Origin: an uncultured Muribaculaceae bacterium
GTDB lineage: Bacteria; Bacteroidota; Bacteroidia; Bacteroidales; Muribaculaceae
Direction: 5' to 3'
Assembly: GCA_910586595.1 (NCBI GenBank)
Contig: CAJUJB010000022.1
Location: 1-46,973, forward strand
Length of the DNA stretch: 46,973 bases
Shown: piece after piece, positions 7,553 through 15,260 of the stretch
Layout: each line of letters starts with the position of its first letter
How positions within the stretch are numbered: the stretch's first letter is position 1
Program-made: the position numbers and the translations under genes
Notes under the pieces: generated by a model
The model's input: the letters and a program-made list of their open reading frames with translations, nothing else
What the model was told of the DNA's origin: nothing
Databases searched by the model: none

Positions 7553-9376
7553 ATGTGGAGACCCTTTAGGAACACAATCTCTGTCTTTCTCATATTTCTC
7601 GCTTACGGAATACTGCAGAAATGTATTTTTGTCGGCGTCTATCATAGCCTGATGGATGTCGGCTTTGCGTCTGCCTTATGGGGCTCCATACGCCACGGCT
7701 TCACAATGGACTGCACCGTAGCGGCCTACCTCACAGCCCTGCCGGCGCTGATATTCACAGCGGGAGTGTGGCTGCGCTCCAACATTCTGACCAAAGTCTT
7801 CAAAGTCTACACTGTGATTGCCGCAATACTGGCAGCTATAATTACCACTGTAGACCTTGGATTGTATTCCTACTGGGGCTTCCGCCTCGATTCGACACCC
7901 CTCTTCTACTTCGCCACATCACCTTCTGCGGCGATGGCAAGCGCGCGGTGGTGGGAAATAGCCGGAGGGATGTTGCTGACGGCATGTCTGGCCTTAGCCC
8001 TTTGGCAAGCCCTTCGCAGATCGGTAATCCTCCCGGAAACTGTGCCCAACCGCAAGCGCCCGGCTTCGACCGGCATGATGATTGCAGCCATGGCATTGCT
8101 GTTTGTAGCCGCCCGCGGCAGCCTCACGGTATCGACGATGAACATCAGCCATTGTTATTACAGCTCCGACATGCGCCTCAACCACGCAGCCGTTAACCCG
8201 GCTTTCAGCCTGCTCTATTCTCTCACCCATCAGGCAGATTTCGGATCGCAATACCGATTCATGAGCGATGAAAATGCCTCGGCCCTCATGAGCAGGCTCA
8301 ACAAGGCCGACGATGACACACCAGTCGACACCATGACCGTAAATCTCCGCACACAACGGCCCGACATATATCTTATCATACTCGAGAGTTTCTCAGCACA
8401 TCTGATGCCCTCGCTCGGGGGAGATTCGGTAGCTGTGAATCTCGATTCACTCGCACGGGAAGGTATACTATTCAGCAATGTCTATGCATCAAGCTTCCGA
8501 ACCGACCGCGCACTGCCGGCCATACTCAGCGGATTTCCCGGTCAGCCATCAACCAGCATTCTGAAATTCACCGATAAGCTCGAGCGTTTGCCCGGCCTTG
8601 CCTCCAGTCTGGCCGATGCCGGCTATTCAAGCACGTATTACTACGGAGGTGACGCCAACTTTACCAACATGCGAGCGTACCTGGTCAGCTCTGGATTCTC
8701 AAGCATCATATCTGACAAAGATTTTGCCCTCGCCGACCGGACAGGCAAATGGGGAGCCCACGACCATCTTGTATTCAACCGCGCGCTTGATGACGCGCGT
8801 AAGCGCACAAGCCAGACTCCGGCCTTCACGGTAATACAGACATCCAGCAGTCATGAGCCTTTTGAAGTGCCATATCATAACCCGCGCTTCACCGACAAGC
8901 CACGGCGCAATGCCTTTGCGTATACCGACAGTTGCCTTATGGACTTCGTTGACGGTCTGCGCAGCCTTCCGAATTACGACAAGACGCTCATAGCGATTGT
9001 TCCTGACCATTACGGGGCATGGCCGCAGAACCTCACAGCCCCCTCCGACCGTCATCACATCCCCTTCATTCTTGCGGGAGGTGCGATAATCGACGGCGCG
9101 CAGACCATCCCCACCATAGCCTCCCAGACCGATATTGCGGCCACCCTACTCTCCTTACTCGGACTACCTGCCGATGCCTACACATTCAGCCACGACATCC
9201 TCGATCCTGAAGCTCCACACTACGCCTTCTTCTCCGAGCCGTCGTTAGCCGCCATAGTCAGCCCGCAGGGCGTAACAACCATAAACTGCGACCAAGCCAC
9301 GGCAGCCTCCGATTCAACAAGCTCGGAAGTGCAGGCATACCTACAGACCATTTATACAACCATCGACAAACTCTGA
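7553..9376 (+). CDS. LtaS/EptA-type sulfatase-fold membrane phosphotransferase
   Basis: A 607-residue inner-membrane protein with about five N-terminal transmembrane segments (roughly 8-30, 52-72, 84-105, 134-152, 172-190) and a periplasmic alkaline-phosphatase-fold domain from about 270. Catalytic-site candidates match lipoteichoic-acid synthase and phosphoethanolamine transferases: E278 in IILESFS, T317 in SSFRTDRA as nucleophile, H434 in SSSHEPF, and D485-H486 in VPDHYG for metal binding. The family moves phosphoglycerol or phosphoethanolamine from phospholipids onto surface glycans or lipid A. A Gram-negative has no lipoteichoic acid, so the acceptor is more likely LPS, capsule or a periplasmic glycan (inference). 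The PAP2 gene follows after four bases, suggesting a paired function. Confidence 0.85.
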   Translation: MWRPFRNTISVFLIFLAYGILQKCIFVGVYHSLMDVGFASALWGSIRHGFTMDCTVAAYLTALPALIFTAGVWLRSNILTKVFKVYTVIAAILAAIITTVDLGLYSYWGFRLDSTPLFYFATSPSAAMASARWWEIAGGMLLTACLALALWQALRRSVILPETVPNRKRPASTGMMIAAMALLFVAARGSLTVSTMNISHCYYSSDMRLNHAAVNPAFSLLYSLTHQADFGSQYRFMSDENASALMSRLNKADDDTPVDTMTVNLRTQRPDIYLIILESFSAHLMPSLGGDSVAVNLDSLAREGILFSNVYASSFRTDRALPAILSGFPGQPSTSILKFTDKLERLPGLASSLADAGYSSTYYYGGDANFTNMRAYLVSSGFSSIISDKDFALADRTGKWGAHDHLVFNRALDDARKRTSQTPAFTVIQTSSSHEPFEVPYHNPRFTDKPRRNAFAYTDSCLMDFVDGLRSLPNYDKTLIAIVPDHYGAWPQNLTAPSDRHHIPFILAGGAIIDGAQTIPTIASQTDIAATLLSLLGLPADAYTFSHDILDPEAPHYAFFSEPSLAAIVSPQGVTTINCDQATAASDSTSSEVQAYLQTIYTTIDKL

Positions 9377-9380
9377 CGCC

Positions 9381-10106
9381 ATGATAATAGACCTCCTCAA
9401 CAATCTCGACGCACAGATATATCTCTTCTTCAACGGCATGCACACCCCGCTGCTCGACCGCTTCATGATGCTGTTCACCGGGCGGTTCATATGGGTGCCT
9501 ATGTACGCGGCCCTCGCCATACTGCTGTTCAAGACCTTCGGAGCCCGCCTCGCAGGCGTCTATCTCATTTTCATCGCCTTGGCAATCACTCTGACAGACC
9601 AGACCTGCGCCACGGTGCTCAGACCGTTTTTCGCGCGTCTGCGACCCTCCAACCCAGAAAATCCCCTATCGGCCATGGCTCTGCTCGTCGACGGGTACCG
9701 TGGAGGAACATATGGCTTTCCGTCGTGCCACTCGGCCAATTCATTCGCGCTGGCAACCTTCATAAGCCTTCTTGTGCGCCGCCCGCGCATCGTGGCCTTC
9801 ATATTCCTATGGGCCATAGCCAACTCGTACACCCGTCTTTATCTTGGAGTGCACTATCCGGGCGACCTACTTGCCGGAGCTCTGGTAGGAACATTTTTCG
9901 GCGCAGGCTGCTACATGCTGGCACGCCGCATCACGCCATCCGTGCGCCAGCGTTCACTCGAAGACATGGGGCGCCCACTCTTCGTCATAGCCCCCGGCAT
10001 ACAGATCTATGGCCTGCCCCGTCAGGGCATAGGCATCACCATAGGCGACGTGGCCATCACAGTCTGCGCCGCCACAGTGATCTACATAACTATTTCGAGT
10101 CTTTGA
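9381..10106 (+). CDS. PAP2-family membrane phosphatase
   Basis: A 241-residue polytopic membrane protein with the three PAP2 motifs: RPFFARLRP (motif 1), PSCHSANS (motif 2, with Cys where many members have the Gly of PSGH) and TRLYLGVHYPGDLLAG (motif 3, with catalytic His and Asp). The family removes phosphate from lipid pyrophosphates or phosphates at the outer face of the inner membrane, for example undecaprenyl diphosphate, phosphatidylglycerol phosphate or lipid A. The four-base gap to the preceding phosphotransferase suggests shared transcription; with waaA nearby, a lipid A 1- or 4'-phosphatase role (LpxE/LpxF-like) is plausible but not shown by sequence. The extension after about residue 190 has one more hydrophobic stretch. 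Its 3' end overlaps the convergent Nudix gene by 17 bases. Confidence 0.88.
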   Translation: MIIDLLNNLDAQIYLFFNGMHTPLLDRFMMLFTGRFIWVPMYAALAILLFKTFGARLAGVYLIFIALAITLTDQTCATVLRPFFARLRPSNPENPLSAMALLVDGYRGGTYGFPSCHSANSFALATFISLLVRRPRIVAFIFLWAIANSYTRLYLGVHYPGDLLAGALVGTFFGAGCYMLARRITPSVRQRSLEDMGRPLFVIAPGIQIYGLPRQGIGITIGDVAITVCAATVIYITISSL

Positions 10107-10671
10107 CCACCGGGTCAAAGCCCATAGCCTCGGATGCAAAATATTTCCACAGCGGAGCCGCCATAAGACTTTGCTTGATAGAATCGGAGAGAAGAAGGTC
10201 AAGCACCTCTTCCCGCGACAATATACGCACAGCTAAATCTTCTGTGGCATCGAGATGCTGCTCGGACACCCGCTCTACCCCACGGGCAAGGTAACAATAC
10301 GTAAGATTATTGGTGGTGCTCGGATTACCGCTTATCACCGACAGCAACTCCCATTTTCCGCCGCCGTATCCGGCCTCCTCAAGCAACTCGCGGCGAGCAC
10401 CCTCCTCGGGATCCTCGCCATCTTCCACCACTCCGGCGCAAAGTTCGGTCGACACCACTCCCAGACCATGGCGGTATTGCTCGACCATCACAAAGCGTCC
10501 ATCGGCCGTAATGGCGATGACATTGACCCACGAAGGGTATTCAAGAACATAAAATTCGTCGTTGACGCGACCGTCGGGGAGCTCCACCTTGTCGCGTCTT
10601 GCAGTAAGCCACGGACGCCGTATGAGATACTCCGACGACAGCGTCCGCCATTTTTTAATTTTGTCAGTCAT
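10090..10671 (-). CDS. Nudix hydrolase (ADP-ribose pyrophosphatase-like)
   Basis: A 193-residue protein with a complete Nudix box GX5EX7REUXEEXGU, read as GVVEDGEDPEEGARRELLEE followed by AGY. Further family features are the WVNVIAIT strand and VMVEQYRHG before the box and NPSTTNNLTYCYLA after it, the arrangement seen in NUDT5/ADP-ribose pyrophosphatase-like enzymes. It probably hydrolyses a nucleoside diphosphate linked to another moiety, releasing a phosphate ester. The ATG at 10671 (MTDKIKKW) is preferred to an upstream start because a -7 promoter box lies at 10720-10727, inside the longer frame. It converges on the PAP2 gene with a 17-base overlap of coding ends. Confidence 0.9.
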   Translation of the reverse strand: MTDKIKKWRTLSSEYLIRRPWLTARRDKVELPDGRVNDEFYVLEYPSWVNVIAITADGRFVMVEQYRHGLGVVSTELCAGVVEDGEDPEEGARRELLEEAGYGGGKWELLSVISGNPSTTNNLTYCYLARGVERVSEQHLDATEDLAVRILSREEVLDLLLSDSIKQSLMAAPLWKYFASEAMGFDPVVKDSK

Positions 10672-10719
10672 AATATAAGTAAACAATCGAGACGAGGGTG
10701 CCGGTGAGCACTTCGGCTG

Positions 10720-10727
10720 CAAATTTA
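10720..10727 (-). promoter_or_regulatory. -7 box for the Nudix gene
   Basis: The minus strand reads TAAATTTG, matching TAnnTTTG, 49 bases before the ATG at 10671. The -33 region has no clear TTTG. Confidence 0.5.
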
Positions 10728-10822
10728 GCAAAACCATGTGAACCACTCCCTAAAAAGGGGCTCAAAATCACAAAAAACGTCAACAAAAGGGCTCCAGGGG
10801 CGTTTATATGGAAAAAAATAGC

Positions 10823-10830
10823 TAACTTTG
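10823..10830 (+). promoter_or_regulatory. -7 box for the GT5-domain gene
   Basis: TAACTTTG matches TAnnTTTG perfectly and lies 52 bases before the chosen ATG at 10882. It excludes the longer reading of that gene, whose TTG start would fall inside this box. Confidence 0.6.
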
Positions 10831-10881
10831 CCCATTGATTATATTAAAACAACCAACCCTCTCCTACGCAGCAACCCGAGA

Positions 10882-11694
10882 ATGGACGTAAAAAAAGTGC
10901 TTTATATCTCACAGGAGATTGACCCATACCTGCCCGGAACACCTCTGGGTACCTTCAGCCGCAGCCTTTCGCAAGGCTTACAGGAAAAAGGAGCGGAAGT
11001 CCGCTCCTTCATGCCGAAATACGGTGCCATCAATGAGCGCCGCAACCAGCTTCATGAAGTTATCCGCCTCTCGGGGATGAACATCATCATTGACGATACC
11101 GACCATCCTCTGATTATCAAGGTGGCTACCCTCCAGCCCACCCGTCTTCAGGTCTACTTCATCGACAACGATGATTATTTCTATCGTCATACACCTTCGC
11201 AGCTCGAGACCCGCGACTGGGCCGACGTGAACGACGAACGCTCGATTTTCTTCGTCCGCGGCACTGTCGAGACCGTCAAGAAACTCCGCTGGGAAGCCGA
11301 CATCGTGCATTGCGCAGGCTGGATTACAGCTCTGACTCCGCTTTATCTCAAGCACATCTATAACGATGATCCTTCATTCCGCAACTCAAAGGTGGTATTC
11401 TCTCTTTACAACGACGCCTTCGAGGGCACTCTTGATCCCCGCATGGCCGAGAAACTGAAAGAAGAAGGATTTACCGACGAGCAGCTCGCATCTCTTCTCA
11501 CACCTGAAGGTGCGGTCGACCACACCAAGCTCTGCAAGCTCGCCATCGACCACGCCGACGCCATTGTGGAAAGCTCAGAAGGTGTAGCACCCGAGCTCGT
11601 CGAATATGCCAAAGCATCTGGCAAGCCCTTCCTCCCCTATCCCGGAGAAGGCACTCAGGTCGATGCTTACAACGAATTCTACAAATCACTGTAG
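10882..11694 (+). CDS. Stand-alone glycogen/starch synthase N-terminal (GT5) domain protein
   Basis: A 270-residue protein matching only the N-terminal Rossmann half of glycogen synthase (full-length enzymes have about 480-550 residues). Seen: KKVLYISQEIDPYLPGTPLG at the start, LSQGLQEKGAEVRSFMPKYG, and DIVHCAGWITALTPLYLK, corresponding to the DW.(T/A) region of GT5 enzymes. The ADP-glucose-binding KxGGL motif is replaced by GTPLG, and the whole C-terminal GT-B half is missing, so synthase activity is unlikely even though such proteins are usually annotated as glycogen synthase. Compact homologues next to a DUF4270 lipoprotein gene are, as far as I recall, a conserved Bacteroidales arrangement, so this is not a local truncation. 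The ATG sits downstream of a -7 box. Confidence 0.82.
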   Translation: MDVKKVLYISQEIDPYLPGTPLGTFSRSLSQGLQEKGAEVRSFMPKYGAINERRNQLHEVIRLSGMNIIIDDTDHPLIIKVATLQPTRLQVYFIDNDDYFYRHTPSQLETRDWADVNDERSIFFVRGTVETVKKLRWEADIVHCAGWITALTPLYLKHIYNDDPSFRNSKVVFSLYNDAFEGTLDPRMAEKLKEEGFTDEQLASLLTPEGAVDHTKLCKLAIDHADAIVESSEGVAPELVEYAKASGKPFLPYPGEGTQVDAYNEFYKSL

Positions 11695-11746
11695 GGGCCA
11701 TCGGGCCAAGCCCGTATCTCGACAGAAATCACAGAGACTCCATAGA

Positions 11747-13144
11747 ATGAAATTCAACTCATTCACTGCATTATGCGCCGCCGTCCTCGCGCCGACCATC
11801 TTCATGGCCTGCGATGACACCGTTTCACAGGTAGGCAGCTCCCTTGCCGGCGCAAATGTTGAAATCCTCATCGACTCGTCGTTCACCGCCACGGGTCATA
11901 CCGTGCTGGTGCCATCTATCCAGCCCAAGACCACCGACCAGCTGATCGGAAAGATTACCATACCCGCTTACGGCACTCTTGCCAGCAGCGTGGTCACCCA
12001 GTTCCTCCCGTCTACAGCGCTCGACACCGAAGATTTCACGTACGAGAACGTTGACTCGATTTTCCTTAACCTCCGCTATGCACGCGGTGGGTTTATCGGC
12101 GACTCTGTCGCGCCGATGGGTATCACCGTCTACGAGCTGACACGCCAGCTGCCTTCCAATATTTCGAGCACATTCGATCCGGAAGGCTTCTACAACCCCT
12201 CATCGCCTCTTGCCTCAACTATCTACAATGCCTCGACCCTCAACTCCTCAACCGAGGATAAGGTTGCCACGACAAGAGCCGTCGACATCAAGCTGCCGGT
12301 AGAATTCGGCCGACGCCTCTTCAAGGCCTATGAGGATAAACCCGAGTCATATGCCAGCGGCCAGACCTTCTCGAGCGACGTACTGCCCGGCTTGTATCTC
12401 GAAAGTTCTTACGGCAATGGCCGCATGACCTGCATGTCGGTGTGCGCAATGACGATGTACCTGCGCAAAATCTATACTCCCGAAGGAGAAGAAAAGCCCG
12501 ACACGCTCGATGCCACCCACCTCTACTACCTCGTGACACCCGAAGTGGTGAGCAACAATGATTTAACCTACACCATGGGGCAGGAGCTCCGCGACATGAT
12601 CGCCGACGGTCACACCATGCTTATCGCACCGGCAGGATCGGAAATTGAATTTACCTTCCCTGCACCTGAGATTCTGGCAGCCTATCGCCGAAACAGCGAC
12701 AAGATTGCCGTCATCAACGGACTGGCGATGACTATTCCGGTCGATACCATCGAATGCGGAATGGCAGTAGAGCCTCCCCCCTACGCGCTGATGGTGCTGA
12801 AGAAAGACCGTGACGAGTTCTTTGCAAAGAACAAGTTGACCGACAACATCACTTCGTTCTACGCCACCTACAACTCGACCTCTCGCACCTACAATTTCAA
12901 CTCCCTCAGGTCATATCTCACCTCACTCCTTGATAAGGAGGAGATAACTCCTGACGACTACACCTTCTCTCTCGTGCCTGTGCAGGTCAGCTTCGAAAAC
13001 CTGGTAAACACCAGCTACTATTCGACCACCACCCAGCAGACCGAGTCGGAAATCCAGCCTTACCTCATCTCCCCTGCAATGGCCGATGTAAAAATCAACG
13101 AGGCAAAAATTAAATTTACGTATAGTTTGCAGACTCAAAAATAA
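11747..13144 (+). CDS. DUF4270 family lipoprotein
   Basis: A 465-residue predicted lipoprotein. The ATG at 11747 gives a clean lipoprotein signal peptide (MKFNSFTALCAAVLAPTIFMAC, cleavage before the Cys of FMAC). The mature part starts CDDTVSQVGSSL, typical of DUF4270 proteins, which carry a beta-rich body of unknown function and are confined to Bacteroidota. The repeated pattern of short strand-like segments and the STLYY-type ends fit that family. The frame is open further upstream, but that region overlaps the preceding gene and has no signal-like sequence. It follows the GT5-domain gene after 52 bases, probably in the same transcript. The last 20 codons contain the -33 box of the tRNA promoter. 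Confidence 0.82.
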   Translation: MKFNSFTALCAAVLAPTIFMACDDTVSQVGSSLAGANVEILIDSSFTATGHTVLVPSIQPKTTDQLIGKITIPAYGTLASSVVTQFLPSTALDTEDFTYENVDSIFLNLRYARGGFIGDSVAPMGITVYELTRQLPSNISSTFDPEGFYNPSSPLASTIYNASTLNSSTEDKVATTRAVDIKLPVEFGRRLFKAYEDKPESYASGQTFSSDVLPGLYLESSYGNGRMTCMSVCAMTMYLRKIYTPEGEEKPDTLDATHLYYLVTPEVVSNNDLTYTMGQELRDMIADGHTMLIAPAGSEIEFTFPAPEILAAYRRNSDKIAVINGLAMTIPVDTIECGMAVEPPPYALMVLKKDRDEFFAKNKLTDNITSFYATYNSTSRTYNFNSLRSYLTSLLDKEEITPDDYTFSLVPVQVSFENLVNTSYYSTTTQQTESEIQPYLISPAMADVKINEAKIKFTYSLQTQK

Positions 13145-13156
13145 TAGCTAACTTTG
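13126..13156 (+). promoter_or_regulatory. tRNA-Thr promoter (TTTG-N19-TAACTTTG)
   Basis: TTTG at 13126-13129, a 19-base spacer and TAACTTTG at 13149-13156 form a perfect Bacteroidota promoter. The upstream element lies in the last codons of the DUF4270 gene and the tRNA begins 17 bases after the -7 box. Confidence 0.82.
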
Positions 13157-13173
13157 CAGCCGCAAAACGTATT

Positions 13174-13249
13174 GCCGCAATAGCTCAGTTGGTAGAGCAT
13201 TTCATTCGTAACGAAAAGGTCGTGGGTTCGAGTCCCACTCGCGGCTCCA
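13174..13249 (+). tRNA. tRNA-Thr, anticodon CGT
   Basis: A 76-base cloverleaf with encoded CCA. Arms: acceptor 13174-13180 with 13239-13245, D stem GCTC/GAGC, anticodon loop TTCGTAA (anticodon CGT, reading ACG), and T arm GTGGG-TTCGAGT-CCCAC. The discriminator base is T. Two A-C mismatches are present: position 6-67 in the acceptor and 31-39 closing the anticodon loop. It has its own promoter and a strong terminator, so it appears to be an active single-gene unit. Confidence 0.95.
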
Positions 13250-13290
13250 ATAAAGCCCTCTAAATTTCTGATTTAGAGGGCTTTATTATT
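13250..13290 (+). terminator. tRNA-Thr terminator
   Basis: AAGCCCTCTAAAT and its exact complement ATTTAGAGGGCTT form a stem that extends to 16-17 base pairs with a TTCTG loop, followed by a T-rich tail (TTTATTATT). It starts immediately after the CCA end of the tRNA. Confidence 0.9.
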
Positions 13291-13602
13291 AAGCACAAAG
13301 CACCGACAAAGCACTTTTTTACGCATAAATATAGAGTTAAATGACTCTCGCGGCTGGGGTGTACCTTCAGTTCACTTATTACGGAGGGCTAATTCCTTCT
13401 TCTGAGATATAGGAAAAGTAGCCACAAAACTTCGCATAAACACACTATTCCACCCCATAAGGCCTCATTAGACCTGCACCAAGCCATATTTTGGCTGCCA
13501 ATTTTCATTCTCAATCATATTTGCCAGCATTCACACACAAATTTTACCGCCACTCAAAAAATTTCCGTATATTAGCACCCGAAAACCCTAAGCCTTACCA
13601 TC
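13291..13602. other. AT-rich intergenic stretch after tRNA-Thr
   Basis: No convincing gene on either strand. It holds three short copies of AAGCAC at 13291-13314 and a 9-base copy of the tRNA 3' end (CTCGCGGCT, 13347-13355). A near-consensus -7 box (TATATTAG, 13568-13575) precedes a decayed gene. Base composition is clearly more AT-rich than the flanking housekeeping genes. It may be scar tissue of past insertion at the tRNA gene, but no integrase remains. Confidence 0.5.
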
Positions 13603-13842
13603 ATGAAAAAACTCCTCCTACTATTTTTGCAGTTCTGCTTCATCAATAACTTTGCCCAAGTACGGCGATAACCTCGGACGATTCTGTAGTTGTGATAGAG
13701 TAGAAGGCCGCAATATAACGGTAATATATCTTCTTGTGTATTCTCGGGCGGACGGTATGACTACACTTACGACGTGCCAAAACAACTCACAACCGCAACC
13801 TACGCTACCCCCGGCTGCAATGGCCCATTAACCAGGCTATAA
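13603..13842 (+). pseudogene. Decayed gene for a small secreted protein
   Basis: ATG at 13603 opens a convincing signal peptide (MKKLLLLFLQFCFINNFAQ), but the frame stops after 22 codons at 13671. Shifting by one base continues as STAITSDDSVVVIE until another stop. A further shift gives an open stretch with protein-like composition (SRRPQYNGNISSCVFSGG and on) ending at a stop at 13842. This pattern, intact secretion signal and then fragments in different frames, indicates a gene disabled by small indels. The fragments do not obviously match the two intact genes downstream. A sequencing error is possible but would need at least two events. Confidence 0.55.
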
Positions 13843-13881
13843 AATTTATATATAGACCAGTAAATAAATTACATAAAAAAA

Positions 13882-14424
13882 ATGAGACGAATAATACCAG
13901 TTATAGTGGTGCTGATGCTATGCATCGGTGCAGCCAGTGGTCGGAAATGGAACATGCCGAACAATGACGGCAGTGTAGTTCTTACCGGCGAAGGATATTA
14001 TAATGCCAATCTTCAATTGAAAAAAAATGGGCTTGACTCGATGATGTGGCGCTTACGGCCTGATCTGGCCGAAAAATATTGGGCGAAAGCCTCATCGGCT
14101 TGCCCGTTCTCGCAAATCGCTCTGGAACTCTGCGCTACGGTTGATACATTCTATATATTTGCGGAGAATATCAAGACATCGCTCCGCATCAAAATGCTGA
14201 CAAAAAATTCGCAAGTCTTATATGAATGGAATCCGGAAAAAACTCCCAGCCTTAAGAAAACTATCAATAATACCAATCCCGTCGAATTTTTTAAGCGGTT
14301 AAACAACGAAGTGGGATATTATATCAAAGATTTTAACCCTGGAAGTTACTATCGATGCATAGTGAAGGACAGCAGTGTGGCTATTATGTTTATCACAACA
14401 GTCAATAAAAAAGACAATGACTGA
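13882..14424 (+). CDS. Secreted protein of unrecognised family, copy 1
   Basis: A 180-residue protein with a signal peptide (about 1-20, ending GAASG). I do not recognise the family. It shares a long conserved core with the next gene: (W)(N/K)MPNN(D/E)GS at 23-31, an EGY element at 37-39, LDSMMW at 51-56, LAEKYW at 62-67, CPFSQ at 74-78, ALELCA at 80-85, VDTFYI at 87-92, and a C-terminal PGS(Y)Y.CIVKD at 153-163. Three mature cysteines (74, 84, 159) are conserved in both copies. Codon use is AT-rich compared with neighbours. Signal peptide, two close Cys and mixed strand-rich sequence suggest a compact periplasmic or secreted domain; function unknown. Confidence 0.75.
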   Translation: MRRIIPVIVVLMLCIGAASGRKWNMPNNDGSVVLTGEGYYNANLQLKKNGLDSMMWRLRPDLAEKYWAKASSACPFSQIALELCATVDTFYIFAENIKTSLRIKMLTKNSQVLYEWNPEKTPSLKKTINNTNPVEFFKRLNNEVGYYIKDFNPGSYYRCIVKDSSVAIMFITTVNKKDND

Positions 14425-14504
14425 AGTATAATCAAGTATTTCGCTGACCTTTTACACCGAGTAGTATCAATACGTCAGATTACATAACCATAAGTATCAT
14501 ATAG

Positions 14505-15137
14505 ATGAAGACCAAGCTAATAATCTCGTTCTTTACAGGGCTTTCAATACTGTGTGCGTACACTTGCGCCCAAAATACTTCCAATGCACAAGACTATAGT
14601 GCTGCCAAGAATAAAGAGAACCTGAAGGGATGGAAAATGCCAAACAACGAAGGCTCTTATCTCATGACTAAGGAAGGTTACACCCGGCTCAATCTGGATC
14701 TGGAACGCGGAGAACTTGACTCGATGATGTGGCATCTCAACCCAATTTTAGCTGAAAAATACTGGAGAAATGACTCTATTCCATGTCCATTCTCGCAAAC
14801 TGCGCTGGAACTCTGCGCTCCGGTTGATACTTTCTATATATATATGGACTATGTCGAACTCTTTTTGGAAATCGAGATGTTTACACGCACTTCACAAATT
14901 AAATATCGGTGGGTACCCCACTACAAGCCCTCCTTTTTTAAGAAGCGGAGGGCTACAATATATAACAATCATGACTTCTTCGACTCATTAGATGATGACT
15001 ATACAGGAGAAGTAATTTTTGACTATGATCCCGGCACTTTCTATCAATGCATTGTGAAGGATAAACATGTAAAAAAAATATTTATCACTGACTTTACACC
15101 AAAAAGGGATGAAAGAGTGATTGATAATTGGGAATAA
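14505..15137 (+). CDS. Secreted protein of unrecognised family, copy 2
   Basis: A 210-residue paralogue of the preceding gene, 80 bases downstream. The signal peptide (about 1-22, ending TCAQ) is followed by an extra linker of about 18 residues (NTSNAQDYSAAKNKENL) absent from copy 1. The shared core then follows: KMPNNEGS at 44-51, LDSMMW 71-76, LAEKYW 82-87, CPFSQ 94-98, ALELCA 100-105, VDTFYI 107-112, and CIVKD 182-186. The conserved cysteines are 94, 104 and 182. The middle (about 120-165) is divergent and more basic than in copy 1. The AT-rich composition is again unlike the downstream mutA. No promoter of its own is obvious, so it may be co-transcribed with copy 1. Function unknown. Confidence 0.75.
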   Translation: MKTKLIISFFTGLSILCAYTCAQNTSNAQDYSAAKNKENLKGWKMPNNEGSYLMTKEGYTRLNLDLERGELDSMMWHLNPILAEKYWRNDSIPCPFSQTALELCAPVDTFYIYMDYVELFLEIEMFTRTSQIKYRWVPHYKPSFFKKRRATIYNNHDFFDSLDDDYTGEVIFDYDPGTFYQCIVKDKHVKKIFITDFTPKRDERVIDNWE

Positions 15138-15226
15138 AAAAACGTGGACACCCAAAGCTGCAGTAAAAATCCTGAGAAGACCAAGCTTTAGAGCTGAGCC
15201 GGTATTTTCTTTTTAAAGGCAAAAGT

Positions 15227-15257
15227 TTTGGCAATTGCTTAATATTTACTATTTTTG
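15227..15257 (+). promoter_or_regulatory. mutAB promoter (TTTG-N19-TATTTTTG)
   Basis: TTTG at 15227-15230, a 19-base spacer and TATTTTTG at 15250-15257 match the Bacteroidota promoter exactly. It leaves a transcribed leader of roughly 100 bases before mutA. Confidence 0.8.
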
Positions 15258-15260
15258 CCA

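Noticed and set aside
10828..10881. Upstream TTG start for the GT5-domain protein
   Set aside because: The codon lies inside the -7 promoter box, so the ATG at 10882 is used.
13291..13602. Integrase or small gene after the tRNA
   Set aside because: No frame with convincing start and domain on either strand; only short repeats remain.
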